Of a stretch of 64,000 bases of DNA, positions 44,387-52,479 are shown piece after piece (positions within the stretch are counted from its first letter, which is position 1; every line of letters begins with the position of its first letter). Source of the DNA: an uncultured Azospirillum sp. (GTDB taxonomy: Bacteria > Pseudomonadota > Alphaproteobacteria > Azospirillales > Azospirillaceae); NCBI RefSeq assembly GCF_946480385.1, contig NZ_CAMLJP010000016.1, positions 4,639 to 68,638 on the forward strand, read 5' to 3'. The position numbers were made by a program, and so were the translations under genes. The notes beneath the pieces were generated by a model. That model did not search any database. It had not been told where the DNA came from and worked only from the letters and a program-made list of their open reading frames with translations.

Positions 44387-44409
44387 CCGGTTATAGCGCC
44401 GATAACCGG
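44387..44409. promoter_or_regulatory. Inverted repeat upstream of the alpha-2-macroglobulin gene
   Basis: CCGGTTAT and ATAACCGG, 8-bp perfect arms with a 7-nt spacer, 31 nt before the macroglobulin start. It may be an operator for the two-gene operon or the 5' hairpin of its mRNA. Confidence 0.45.
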
Positions 44410-44483
44410 GACATGGCGATATGGCGAACCGCCGATGCACCGTTCGGCTGTAGAGAGATCCCGTCGTACTTGTTCGCCCCTCG

Positions 44484-44502
44484 CGGATCGGGTAACGATC
44501 CG
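44484..44502. promoter_or_regulatory. Inverted repeat upstream of the small exported protein gene
   Basis: CGGATCG-GGTAA-CGATCCG, 7-bp perfect arms followed by TTTCTAAGG, 32 nt before the ATG at 44534. A metal-regulated operator or a leader hairpin is possible. Confidence 0.35.
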
Positions 44503-44533
44503 TTTCTAAGGCTTGCGAGGCGGTCGCAATCGG

Positions 44534-44944
44534 ATGCTGGCTTATTGCCGCACAGTGCAGGAACGGTGGGGTCTGGCGCTTGCGCTCGCGCTGGCGCTCA
44601 GCCTTTTCCTGCGCGTTGTCGCCCCCTCTGCCGGTGCCGCCGACCGCGACGGCTATGTCGCGATCTGCACCGGCAGCGAGATCGTCTATCTGCCGGTCGA
44701 TCAGGACGGCATTCCGCTTGCCCCCGGCGGCGATACCGACAAGCAGCAGCTTTCCCCGCTGCATCTGCCCTGCAGCTGGCTCGGCCAGTATATCGCGCTG
44801 CTGCCGGCCCTGCAGATGCCGCTCATTCCGGCTGGCATCCTGCAACTGCCGGAGTCGGCGAAGCCCGACGAGGTCCACCGGCCGAAGGAGCGGAAGCCCT
44901 TCCAGTCCCAGGCCCCGCCATCCGGTCGTCACCCGACGCACTGA
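44534..44944 (+). CDS. Small exported protein before PepSY gene (DUF2946-like)
   Basis: A 136-residue protein with a hydrophobic signal (LALALALALSLFLRVVA), then VAICTGSEIVYLPVD, a lone CSWLGQY and a basic Pro-rich tail. Two spaced cysteines and the layout resemble the DUF2946 group that is often found near TonB receptors and PepSY proteins for iron or copper. The ATG at 44534 gives the best signal. The next gene starts 51 nt on. The family call is tentative. Confidence 0.6.
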   Translation: MLAYCRTVQERWGLALALALALSLFLRVVAPSAGAADRDGYVAICTGSEIVYLPVDQDGIPLAPGGDTDKQQLSPLHLPCSWLGQYIALLPALQMPLIPAGILQLPESAKPDEVHRPKERKPFQSQAPPSGRHPTH

Positions 44945-44995
44945 GCCGCCCGCTTGACCGGGCGATCCGTATCGCGACGACCGACTGGATACTTC

Positions 44996-46351
44996 ATGAC
45001 TGGAACTCTGCAAGGCGGAGCCATCGGCTCTGCCCTTTACCGTGCGCTTTGGCGCTGGCATTTCTTCGCCGGGCTGATCTGCGCGCCCATCGTCATCCTG
45101 CTCGCCGTGACCGGCGGCATCTATCTGTTCAAGGACGAGATCAACGACGGCCTGCACCGCGACCTGCGCATTGTTGCGCCGCAGAGCACCGAACGGCTGG
45201 CGCCCTCCGTCCTGGTGGCGAAGGCGCTGGAGGCACATCCCGGCACACTCAAGGGCTACAGCCCGCCCGAAGCGGCCGACCGCGCCGCCGGGGTGCAGAT
45301 CGCCGGCGCCGATGGCCTCAAGGACACCGTCTATGTCGATCCCTACAGCGGCCGGGTGCTGGGCAGCCTGTGGGACGCGGGTGCCGCCGGATCGCCGTTG
45401 ATGTACGTGATCCGCAAGTTGCACAGCCTGAAATATGCGGGCTGGTTCGCCGAACGCATCGTCGAGGCGGTCGCCGGCTGGATGGTGCTGATGGTAGCCT
45501 CCGGCATTTATCTGTGGTGGCCGCGCGGCCAGAAGGGCGGAGTCGTCACCGTGCGCGGCAAGTCGGGGAAGCGCCTGTTCTGGCGCGACCTACATGCCGT
45601 GACCGGCATCTTCGTCAGCGTCTTCATCGTCTTCCTGGCGATGACCGGCCTGCCCTGGTCCGGCTATTGGGGCAAGCAGTTCTACGGCTTCGCCTATGCG
45701 GTCGGCCTGGGCATGCCCGACGGCTACTGGGATAAGTATCCGGTCTCCACAGTGCCGTTGAAGGACAGCATCGACCGCGCCCCCTGGATCATAGAGAACC
45801 AGCCGACCCCGCTCTCCACCACCGCAAGCGGGGTGCCGGCCAAGCTGGACGACGTGGTGAGAACGGTCGAAGGGCTGGGAGTTGCACCGGGCTATGCCCT
45901 CGTCATTCCGGGCCAACCGGACGGCGTCTTCACCGCGTCGGTCTATCCCGACGACATCACCAAGGAGCGGGTCGTCCATCTCGACCAATATTCCGGCAAG
46001 GTGCTGTTCGACATGCAGCTGAAGGACCTGGGCCTGTTCGGCCGGCTGGCGGAATGGGGGGTCAGCATCCATATGGGCCAAGCCTTCGGGCTGGCCAATC
46101 AGCTGGTGCTGCTTGCCTCACTGGTAGCGATGGTCGGGCTGGTGGTGTCGGGGCTGGTGATGTGGTGGAAGCGCCGGCCCGCCGGCAGCCTGGGCGCGCC
46201 GCGTCTTACCGAGGGGGCCGGCGTGCCGAAGGGGCTGTTCGTCATCGCGGTCGCCGGCGGCCTGTTCTTCCCGATGGTCGGGATTTCGATGCTGGTCTTC
46301 GCCATCGTCGAGGCGGCAACCTACGGCGTCCGCACGCTCCGCACCGCCTGA
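44996..46351 (+). CDS. PepSY-associated transmembrane protein
   Basis: A 451-residue PepSY_TM protein. Spans are near residues 22-44 (AGLICAPIVILLAVTGGIYLF), 160-180, 205-225, 365-390 and 410-440; a PepSY unit lies between the first two. Conserved His residues in WRWHFFAGL, RKLHSLKYAG, WRDLHAVTG and VSIHMGQAFG could hold haem. Related proteins are thought to act as ferric-siderophore or metal reductases beside TonB-dependent uptake. No TonB receptor is adjacent. It is preceded by the small exported protein and converges on a LysR gene. Confidence 0.85.
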   Translation: MTGTLQGGAIGSALYRALWRWHFFAGLICAPIVILLAVTGGIYLFKDEINDGLHRDLRIVAPQSTERLAPSVLVAKALEAHPGTLKGYSPPEAADRAAGVQIAGADGLKDTVYVDPYSGRVLGSLWDAGAAGSPLMYVIRKLHSLKYAGWFAERIVEAVAGWMVLMVASGIYLWWPRGQKGGVVTVRGKSGKRLFWRDLHAVTGIFVSVFIVFLAMTGLPWSGYWGKQFYGFAYAVGLGMPDGYWDKYPVSTVPLKDSIDRAPWIIENQPTPLSTTASGVPAKLDDVVRTVEGLGVAPGYALVIPGQPDGVFTASVYPDDITKERVVHLDQYSGKVLFDMQLKDLGLFGRLAEWGVSIHMGQAFGLANQLVLLASLVAMVGLVVSGLVMWWKRRPAGSLGAPRLTEGAGVPKGLFVIAVAGGLFFPMVGISMLVFAIVEAATYGVRTLRTA

Positions 46352-46363
46352 CCGCAAGCCGCG

Positions 46364-47269
46364 TCAGGGGGAAGCCGGCGGTTGTTCGGCTTCCAGCGCG
46401 CTGCGCACGAAGGCTCGCTCCGCCAGACTGCGGTGGCGGTCACGGTGGCGCAGCAGATGGAAGGGGCGGGACGGCAGGTCCAGCCCCTCCAGCGCGACGA
46501 TGCGGCCGGTGGCCAGATCGTCGGCCAGGATCAGGTCCGACAGCACGCTCGCCCCCACCCCGGCCAGCAGGGCCGCCCGGATGATGCAGCCGCCGGGCAG
46601 GGTCATTGCGACGTCCAGCCCGCCCGGATCCAGCCCCACCCCGCGCACCGCCGCCTCGAACAGCGCGCGGGTGCCGGAGCCGGGTTCGCGCAGGATCCAG
46701 CGCCCAGCCGCCAGCTCGTCCCGCCCCACCCGGCCAAGCCCGGCCCAGGGATGGGAGCCGCCCACCACCAGACGCAGCCGGTCGCCTTCGACCGGTTCGC
46801 TGACCAGGGCCGAATCGCTCACCACGCCTTCGGCGATTCCCAACTCGGCCCGGCCGTCGCGCACCGCCTCGGCCACCTGCTCGGTGTTGCCGACCGACAG
46901 GTCGACGCGGATGCCGGGATAGGCGGCGGCGAAGCGCAACAGCCGCGGCGGCAGCCAGTGGTTGCCCACCGTCTGGCTCGCCGCCAGCCGCAGCGCGCCG
47001 CGCGACAGGCCCGACAGCTCGGCCAGCATGGTCCCGGCCTCTTCCACCTTCGCCAGAATGGCGCGGGCCTGACCGTGGAGCAGCTGACCGGCGGCGGTCA
47101 GTTCCACCCGCCGGCCGATGCGGTCGAACAGGCGCAGGCCATGTTCCGCCTCCAGCGCGGCGATGGCGGCGCTGACCGCCGGCTGCGACAGGTGCAGAAC
47201 CTCGGCGGCGCGGGTGAAATGCAGCATCTCCGCCACCGTCGCGAAGATGCGCAGCTGTTCCAGAGTCAC
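46364..47269 (-). CDS. LysR family transcriptional regulator
   Basis: A 301-residue LysR regulator with the N-terminal helix-turn-helix LRIFATVAEMLHFTRAAEVL and HLSQPAVSAAIAALE, and an effector domain of periplasmic-binding type. The start is GTG at 47269, overlapping the moeA stop by 4 nt (GTGA). Coupling to moeA is unusual for a LysR gene, which usually faces its target divergently. The effector is unknown; the form of the effector domain is close to CysB/YeiE-like members. Confidence 0.88.
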   Translation of the reverse strand: MTLEQLRIFATVAEMLHFTRAAEVLHLSQPAVSAAIAALEAEHGLRLFDRIGRRVELTAAGQLLHGQARAILAKVEEAGTMLAELSGLSRGALRLAASQTVGNHWLPPRLLRFAAAYPGIRVDLSVGNTEQVAEAVRDGRAELGIAEGVVSDSALVSEPVEGDRLRLVVGGSHPWAGLGRVGRDELAAGRWILREPGSGTRALFEAAVRGVGLDPGGLDVAMTLPGGCIIRAALLAGVGASVLSDLILADDLATGRIVALEGLDLPSRPFHLLRHRDRHRSLAERAFVRSALEAEQPPASP

Positions 47270-48504
47270 GCGAACAGACCGGTGAAGGGCAGGAAATCGA
47301 CCAGATCGCCGGGATGGACCGCGGTGGCCTCCGCCGGCATGTCGACCAGACCGTCGGCCTCCACCATCGAGGTCAGCACGCCGGAACTGTTGCTGGGGAA
47401 CTTCACCGCGACCGGACGGCCGTCCGCGCCGCGCTCCAGCCGGGCGCGCAGGAACTCGCGGCGGCCGGGCTTCTTGGTGAAGGTGAAATCGGCGACCACC
47501 AGACTGCGCGGCGTGGCGATGCTGCTGGCCCCCGACAGGCGCAGCACCAGCGGACGGCCGACCAGCAGGAAGGTCACCATCGCCGACACCGGATTGCCGG
47601 GCAGCCCCAGGAAGGGCGTATCGCCGACCCGGCCGAGCGCCAGCGGCTTGCCCGGCTTGATCGCCAGCGTCCACAGATCGATGGAGCCCAGCGCGTTCAC
47701 CGCCGCCTTGACATGGTCCTCCTCGCCGACCGAAACGCCGCCGCTGGTGACGATCAGGTCGCCACTGCCTGCCGCCTCGGCCAGGGCGGCGCGGGTGGCG
47801 TCGGGCCGGTCGGGCAGGATGCCGAGGTCGCGCACCTCCACCCCCAGCGCGTCGAGCTGGGCGGCCAGCGTGTAGCGGTTGGCGTCATAGATGGCGTGGT
47901 CGGGCTTGGGCGTCCCCGGCTCCCGCAGCTCGTCGCCGGTGGAAAACAGCACCACGGTCAGCCGCTTGCGCACGGTCAGGCTGGAGCGGCCAACTGCGGC
48001 GGCGAGCCCGACCTCCTGCGCGCGCAGGCGCTGGCCGGGATGCAGCACCACCGCGCCGGCACTCATGTCCTCCCCGGCCAGACGGACGTTGGAGCCACGC
48101 TTCAGCGAGGCCGGGACCAGCACGGTGTCGCCGTCGGTCCGGCAATCCTCCTGCATCGCCACCCTGTCGACCCCGGCGGGGACCGGAGCGCCGGTGAAGA
48201 TGCGCACCGCCTGCCCCGCCGCGACGGTCCCCTCGAACCGGGAGCCGGCCGGCACGCGTCCGACGATGTCCAGCCGCCGGAATCCCTCCCCCGCCTCGGC
48301 GGCGAAGGCCCAGCCGTCCATGGCGGAGACGTCGGCCGGCGGCACATTGACCGGGGCCACCACCTCCTCCGCCAGCACGCGGCCGAGCGCCTGGCGCAGC
48401 GGCACCTCCTCCGTCCCGGTCACGGCGCCATAGCCCTGCGCGACGCGCGCGACCGCCTCGTCCAGCGACAGGGGAATGGGGCCGTGTGCGGAGCAATCGT
48501 CCAT
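47266..48504 (-). CDS. moeA: Molybdopterin molybdenumtransferase MoeA
   Basis: MoeA inserts molybdate into adenylated molybdopterin. The 412-residue protein has the domain order of the family with SAMDGWAF, VRIFTGAPVPAGVDRVAMQE, the MPT-binding stretch FSTGDEL, VTSGGVSVGEEDHVK and PFLGLPGNPVSAMV, all intact. The ATG has AAGGA at 10 nt. An FNR/FixK-like box lies 94-107 nt upstream, which suggests control by low oxygen. A LysR gene overlaps its end. moaA or mobA genes are not in the window. Confidence 0.95.
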   Translation of the reverse strand: MDDCSAHGPIPLSLDEAVARVAQGYGAVTGTEEVPLRQALGRVLAEEVVAPVNVPPADVSAMDGWAFAAEAGEGFRRLDIVGRVPAGSRFEGTVAAGQAVRIFTGAPVPAGVDRVAMQEDCRTDGDTVLVPASLKRGSNVRLAGEDMSAGAVVLHPGQRLRAQEVGLAAAVGRSSLTVRKRLTVVLFSTGDELREPGTPKPDHAIYDANRYTLAAQLDALGVEVRDLGILPDRPDATRAALAEAAGSGDLIVTSGGVSVGEEDHVKAAVNALGSIDLWTLAIKPGKPLALGRVGDTPFLGLPGNPVSAMVTFLLVGRPLVLRLSGASSIATPRSLVVADFTFTKKPGRREFLRARLERGADGRPVAVKFPSNSSGVLTSMVEADGLVDMPAEATAVHPGDLVDFLPFTGLFA

Positions 48505-48597
48505 GGTCTCGGTGTCCTTGATAAGGTGAGCCGGCCGGGCACCGGCAGAATTGCGGTCAGACTCCGCCCTTCCTATCGCCAACTGCAGCCCGCGACT

Positions 48598-48611
48598 TTG
48601 ATCGACGTCAA
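48598..48611 (-). promoter_or_regulatory. FNR/Anr/FixK-type box upstream of moeA
   Basis: TTGAT-CGAC-GTCAA matches the TTGAT-N4-ATCAA consensus at nine of ten positions. It lies 94-107 nt upstream of the moeA ATG and 34 nt after the cutA stop, at a plausible activator distance. Confidence 0.65.
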
Positions 48612-48644
48612 GGCTGTGTTTGGGCATGGCGGCAATTCGGCCGT

Positions 48645-48989
48645 TTACGCCGTCTCCGCCCGCAGCCAGTCCAGATAGTCGGGATTGCCCCGCCCCAGCG
48701 CCAGCTCGACGACGCAGGGGGTGTCGTAGCTGTGCAGGTCGCGCACGCGGGCGGTCAGCCGGTCGAACAGGGAGGAGCGCGTCTTGGCGATCAGCACCGC
48801 CTCGTCGGCCTGCTCCACCGTGCCGTTCCAGCGATAGACGGAGGTCATGCCGTCCAGCACATTGGCGCAGGCGGCCAGCCGCTCCTCCACCAGGCTGCGG
48901 CCGATGCGCAGGGCCTCCTCCTTCGAACCGGCGGTGATGTAGGCGAAGACCAGACCGTCGTCATGGGTTTCCGGGCGGGTTTCCGGCAT
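48645..48989 (-). CDS. cutA: Divalent-cation tolerance protein CutA
   Basis: A 114-residue CutA1 trimer-fold protein. The pattern VFAYITAGSKEEALRIGRSL, ERLAACANV, SVYRWNGTVEQADEAVLIAK and VVELALGRGNPDYLDWL is full-length and diagnostic. The ribosome binding site GGAGGG lies upstream of ATG 48989. The true role of CutA is unsettled; copper tolerance was the original proposal. It lies upstream of moeA on the same strand, separated by the FNR-like box. Confidence 0.93.
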   Translation of the reverse strand: MPETRPETHDDGLVFAYITAGSKEEALRIGRSLVEERLAACANVLDGMTSVYRWNGTVEQADEAVLIAKTRSSLFDRLTARVRDLHSYDTPCVVELALGRGNPDYLDWLRAETA

Positions 48990-49118
48990 GGGGAAAGCCC
49001 CCTCCTTTTCGATGCACCAGTGCCGCGCTTTCGCGTAGGATGCCCGCACTTTGCCACAGCCCCCATGGGGGCCGGCAATCCCCTGTCCGATCCCGTATCC
49101 GCAAGAGCAGCCCGTCCC

Positions 49119-49436
49119 ATGGCAAAGTCCCGCCGTTCCTCGTCCCGCAGCGCCCCGTCCGACGTTCAGGGGGCATGGCTGCGCCGCGGTCTGGACCAGC
49201 CGGGCGGCAAGCTGCCGCTGTTCGACGAGCGCGGCCAGCGGGTGAAGAAGGCGACGGTGGAGGCCTGCCTGAAGGCCGGCTGGGCGGAGCGCTGGTTCGA
49301 CAACCCACTGAAGCCCGACTGGCTGGTCTGCCGCCTGACAGAGACCGGCCGCACTGCGCTCGGCGGGCATGGACACAGCGACGCCGCCCCGGTCGGCGAG
49401 GCGCAGGACGACGCGCGGCAAGGCGCGCTGATCTAA
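49119..49436 (+). CDS. Conserved small protein of unknown function, 105 aa
   Basis: The protein begins with a basic Ser-rich stretch (MAKSRRSSSRSAP), then AWLRRGLDQPGGKLPLFDER, KKATVEACLKAGWAERWFDN and LKPDWLVCRLTETGRTALGG. The middle has the look of a winged helix: a recognition-helix-like region followed by a wing with Trp and Arg. It lies divergent to cutA (129 nt between starts). I infer a possible DNA-binding role, unproven. Codon use matches the neighbours. Confidence 0.7.
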   Translation: MAKSRRSSSRSAPSDVQGAWLRRGLDQPGGKLPLFDERGQRVKKATVEACLKAGWAERWFDNPLKPDWLVCRLTETGRTALGGHGHSDAAPVGEAQDDARQGALI

Positions 49437-49469
49437 GAAGGAAAGGCGCCGGTCGGCCGGCGATGCGGT

Positions 49470-50681
49470 TTACTGCGCCGCTTCGGCCAAGCCGCTGCCG
49501 CGCTTGATCCGCAGTTGGCGGTCGACCTCGGCCTGGAGCTGGCGCGGGGTCACCGGCTTGTGCAGGACGGCGACGCCGTGGGCGGAGGCATCGGCCAGGG
49601 TGTCGGCGCCGGTCTCGCCGGTCAGGATCAGCGCGGGAACCTCTGCGCCATAACGTGCGCGCACACGGCGGATCACCTCGGTGCCGACGCGGCCTTCGCG
49701 CAGGCGGTAATCGGCGATGACGATGTCGGGCACCCGGCCGAGCGACTCCAGCCGGTCCATCGCCCGGTCGGCGCTGTCGGCGACGACGACGCGGAAACCC
49801 CATTCGGTCAGCACCGTCTGCAAGCCCAGCAGCACCACCGCATCATCGTCGACCAACACCGCCAGCCGCGGCCGGTCGATGCCCGGCGGCCGTTCCGGAC
49901 CACCCGGCCGCCCGACCAGGAAGCGGGCCGGGGCCAGCGGCACCAGGACGCGGAAGGCTGATCCCTGCCCATGGACCGACCGGACCTCGACGGGATGGTC
50001 GAGCAATTGCGACAGCCGCCGCACGATGGCGAGCCCCAGCCCCAGCCCGCGCAGCCGGTCGCGCTCCGGATTGCTGACCTGATGGAACTCGTCGAAGATG
50101 CGGTCGAGATGTTCGGGCGGGATGCCGATGCCGGTGTCCTGCACCTCGATCGCCAGCCGGTCGCCGCCCGGCGCGGCGTCGATGCGGCAGCGGATGCGGA
50201 TCGCGCCGGCCTCGGTATAGCGCAGGGCGTTGTCGACCAGATTGCGTAGCAGTTGCATCAGCAGGCCACGGTCGCTGCGCAGCACCGCCTCGCAGCTCTC
50301 CACCCGCCAGACCAGCCCCTTGGCGGTCGCCTGCTCGCCATAGGCGGCGTCGAGCGCATCGGTGATTTCGCTGATCTCGAAGGTGTCCAGCACCGGCGTC
50401 ACCACGCCCGCTTCCAGCCGCGACACCTCCAGCAGCCCGTCGAGCAGGCCCTTCATGGTGTCCAGCCCCTGGTCGAGCCGGGACAGCAGATCGCGCCCGT
50501 TGTGGTCGCCGACATGGCGGGCGAGTGCGGCGGACAGGAAGAACAGGGCCTGGAGCGGCTGGCGGAGATCGTGGCTGGCGGCGGCGAGGAACTTCGATTT
50601 CGCGAGATTTGCGCGCTCGGCTTCCTCCCGCGCGGCATCGCGCTCCGCTTCCAGCGACTGAAGACGATGAATGAGACTCAT
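49470..50681 (-). CDS. Hybrid histidine kinase-response regulator without sensor domain
   Basis: A 403-residue protein: a short coiled-coil N-terminus (1-28), HisKA with H37 in AAASHDLRQPLQAL, an HATPase domain (N box LVDNALRYTE, G1 QDTGIGIP, G2 LGLGLAIV) and a C-terminal receiver with D324 in IVIADYRLREG. There is no membrane span or PAS/GAF domain, so it is soluble and must receive its signal from a partner protein. The ATG at 50681 begins MSLIHRLQSLEAERDAA; the ribosome binding site is weak. Neighbours are not response regulators. The output would pass through an HPt protein or act by phosphatase activity. Confidence 0.88.
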   Translation of the reverse strand: MSLIHRLQSLEAERDAAREEAERANLAKSKFLAAASHDLRQPLQALFFLSAALARHVGDHNGRDLLSRLDQGLDTMKGLLDGLLEVSRLEAGVVTPVLDTFEISEITDALDAAYGEQATAKGLVWRVESCEAVLRSDRGLLMQLLRNLVDNALRYTEAGAIRIRCRIDAAPGGDRLAIEVQDTGIGIPPEHLDRIFDEFHQVSNPERDRLRGLGLGLAIVRRLSQLLDHPVEVRSVHGQGSAFRVLVPLAPARFLVGRPGGPERPPGIDRPRLAVLVDDDAVVLLGLQTVLTEWGFRVVVADSADRAMDRLESLGRVPDIVIADYRLREGRVGTEVIRRVRARYGAEVPALILTGETGADTLADASAHGVAVLHKPVTPRQLQAEVDRQLRIKRGSGLAEAAQ

Positions 50682-50869
50682 GCTTCGACCACGGCTCTCA
50701 CGGAGGATGATGGGGTTCCCGAAGGCGCCCCGTTTCCATTTTCGAACAGAACCGGGGATAATGTTAAACTGCATTAACCATAACCATGCTGCAGCGCGCA
50801 ACCCCTCCCAGGCATATGTGCCGCATGGGCAGGGTCCATGAAGAAAAGGTTAATGGTGGTTCATATGCG

Positions 50870-50896
50870 AAAGCCCCGGCATTTTTCCGGGGCTTT
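50870..50896 (-). terminator. Terminator of the DUF1127 gene
   Basis: AAAGCCCCGG and CCGGGGCTTT form a 10-bp stem with a 7-nt loop, 69 nt after the DUF1127 stop on the minus strand. The loop and flanks are A/T-rich. Confidence 0.75.
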
Positions 50897-50964
50897 CCGC
50901 ATTCGGGACTCGATAAGCGGTCCTGCGCCAAACGTCGTGGGCAAACCTTTCGAGAGGCCGGCCC

Positions 50965-51177
50965 TCAGAACCCCCGGCGGACCGCCATGTGGATCTCGCC
51001 GCGGGTCAGTCCGATGTCGGACAGTTCGGCATCGGACATATGGTTCAGCTCATCTTCCGCGCGGTGAAGTTCAATCCGTTCGCGGACCCAATGAACGACC
51101 CGTTGAAAGAGGGTGTTTTCTTTTGTTCCGGCCGCAAACAATTCACCGGACGAAGACTGCATCGAAGAGTAGGCCAT
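50965..51177 (-). CDS. DUF1127 (YjiS-like) small protein
   Basis: A 70-residue protein. The C-terminal half has the DUF1127 signature HRAEDELNHMSDAELSDIGL with a basic end (RGEIHMAVRRGF). The ATG follows AGGAG at 6 nt. In other alphaproteobacteria such proteins, CcaF1 in Rhodobacter being one, bind RNA and affect RNA turnover or stress responses. This one has an N-terminal half with extra Ser/Gln residues. Its leader (51178-51300) is AT-rich and its own terminator is present, so it is a single-gene unit. Confidence 0.88.
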   Translation of the reverse strand: MAYSSMQSSSGELFAAGTKENTLFQRVVHWVRERIELHRAEDELNHMSDAELSDIGLTRGEIHMAVRRGF

Positions 51178-51321
51178 GTTGATCTCCTGCGCTTGGTGCT
51201 GATTACATGAGCCAATTTTGCCTTTTGCACCCGCGAAATCAATGGCCGCCCCTCTGCGGCCCGGCGTCGGCAGACCTGCACGAATTCGATAGAACATTCG
51301 TAGGCAAATCAACGTGGGCAT

Positions 51322-51353
51322 AAAAAAACGCGCGGGGAGTCTCCCCCGCGCGT
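51322..51353 (-). terminator. Rho-independent terminator of glpX
   Basis: On the minus strand a 10-bp stem ACGCGCGGGG/CCCCGCGCGT is followed by seven T residues. It starts 33 nt after the glpX stop and ends the aminotransferase-hom-glpX set. Confidence 0.93.
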
Positions 51354-51385
51354 CTTTCAGAACAACGGCTTAAGCGCCGATCCGC

Positions 51386-52387
51386 TTACTTCACGCTCGG
51401 CTTGCGCGACAGGTTGTGGTGCGCCTCGATGTAGCGAACCGTGCCCGACTTGGAGCGCATGATGACCGAGTGGGTGTAGGCGCCGCCGGGGAAGCGGCGA
51501 ACGCCCTTCAGCATGGCGCCGTCGGTGACGCCGGTGGCGGCGAACATGACGTTGCCGCGCGCCAGCTCGTGCAGGGTGTACTTCTTGTCGAGGTCGGTGA
51601 CGCCCCACTTGGCGGCGCGGGCCTTCTCGTCGTCGTTGCGGAACAGCAGACGGCCCTGGAACTGACCGCCGATGCAGCGCAGGGCGGCGGCAGCCAGCAC
51701 GCCTTCCGGCGCGCCGCCGGAGCCGACATACATGTCGACGCCGGTGCCGGCCTGGCTGGTGGCGATGACGCCCGAGACGTCGCCGTCGTTGATCAGCATG
51801 ATGCGGGCGCCGGCTTCACGGACGCGGGCGATCAGCTCGGCGTGGCGCGGACGGTTCAGGATGCAGACCAGCAGTTCCTGCACCTCGGTGCCCTTGGCGG
51901 CGGCCAGAGCCTTCAGGTTGTTGGCCGGCGTCTCGTCCAGGTCGACGATGTTGTCCGGCAGGCCGGCGCCGACGGCGATCTTGTCCATGTAGACGTCGGG
52001 GGCGTTCAGGAAGCCGCCCTCCTCCGCCATGGCGATCACGGCCAGCGAGTTCGGGCCGCCGGTGGCGCAGATGGTGGTGCCTTCCAGCGGGTCGAGCGCG
52101 ATGTCGACCTTCGGGCCGGAGCCGATGCCGGCACCGACCTTCTCGCCGATGTAGAGCATCGGGGCTTCGTCGCGCTCACCCTCGCCGATCACGACGGTGC
52201 CGTCGATGTAGAGCGTGTTGAGCGCCTGGCGCATGGCATCGACAGCGGCCTGGTCGGCCAGCTTCTCGTCGCCACGGCCCATCAGCAGAGAGGCCGACAG
52301 GGCGGCGGCCTCGGTCACGCGGACGGCCTCCAGCGCGAGGTTGCGGTCCATATGGGACAGATCGACATGCGTAGACGGCGTAGACAT
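51386..52387 (-). CDS. glpX: Fructose-1,6-bisphosphatase class II
   Basis: GlpX hydrolyses fructose 1,6-bisphosphate in gluconeogenesis. The 333-residue protein has VVIGEGERDEAPMLYIGE and VDIALDPLEGTTICATGG, the metal and phosphate motifs of the class, and GGAPEGVLAAAALRCIGG. The ATG follows GGGGGGAGC at about 5 nt. It is the third gene of the run aminotransferase-hom-glpX, which is a common alphaproteobacterial arrangement; recJ often follows but does not here. Confidence 0.96.
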   Translation of the reverse strand: MSTPSTHVDLSHMDRNLALEAVRVTEAAALSASLLMGRGDEKLADQAAVDAMRQALNTLYIDGTVVIGEGERDEAPMLYIGEKVGAGIGSGPKVDIALDPLEGTTICATGGPNSLAVIAMAEEGGFLNAPDVYMDKIAVGAGLPDNIVDLDETPANNLKALAAAKGTEVQELLVCILNRPRHAELIARVREAGARIMLINDGDVSGVIATSQAGTGVDMYVGSGGAPEGVLAAAALRCIGGQFQGRLLFRNDDEKARAAKWGVTDLDKKYTLHELARGNVMFAATGVTDGAMLKGVRRFPGGAYTHSVIMRSKSGTVRYIEAHHNLSRKPSVK

Positions 52388-52479
52388 CGTGTGCTCCCCC
52401 CGACTCTTCGGTCGTATCAGGCTGTATTGGTTATTGTGGGAAACGGGGCAGGTCAGGACTGTCCTGTTCGGGAAAGGGC

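Noticed and set aside
42251..44509. 752-codon plus-strand frame opposite the macroglobulin gene
   Set aside because: Antisense shadow; no domain, no ribosome binding site, and the macroglobulin with thioester motif is on the minus strand.
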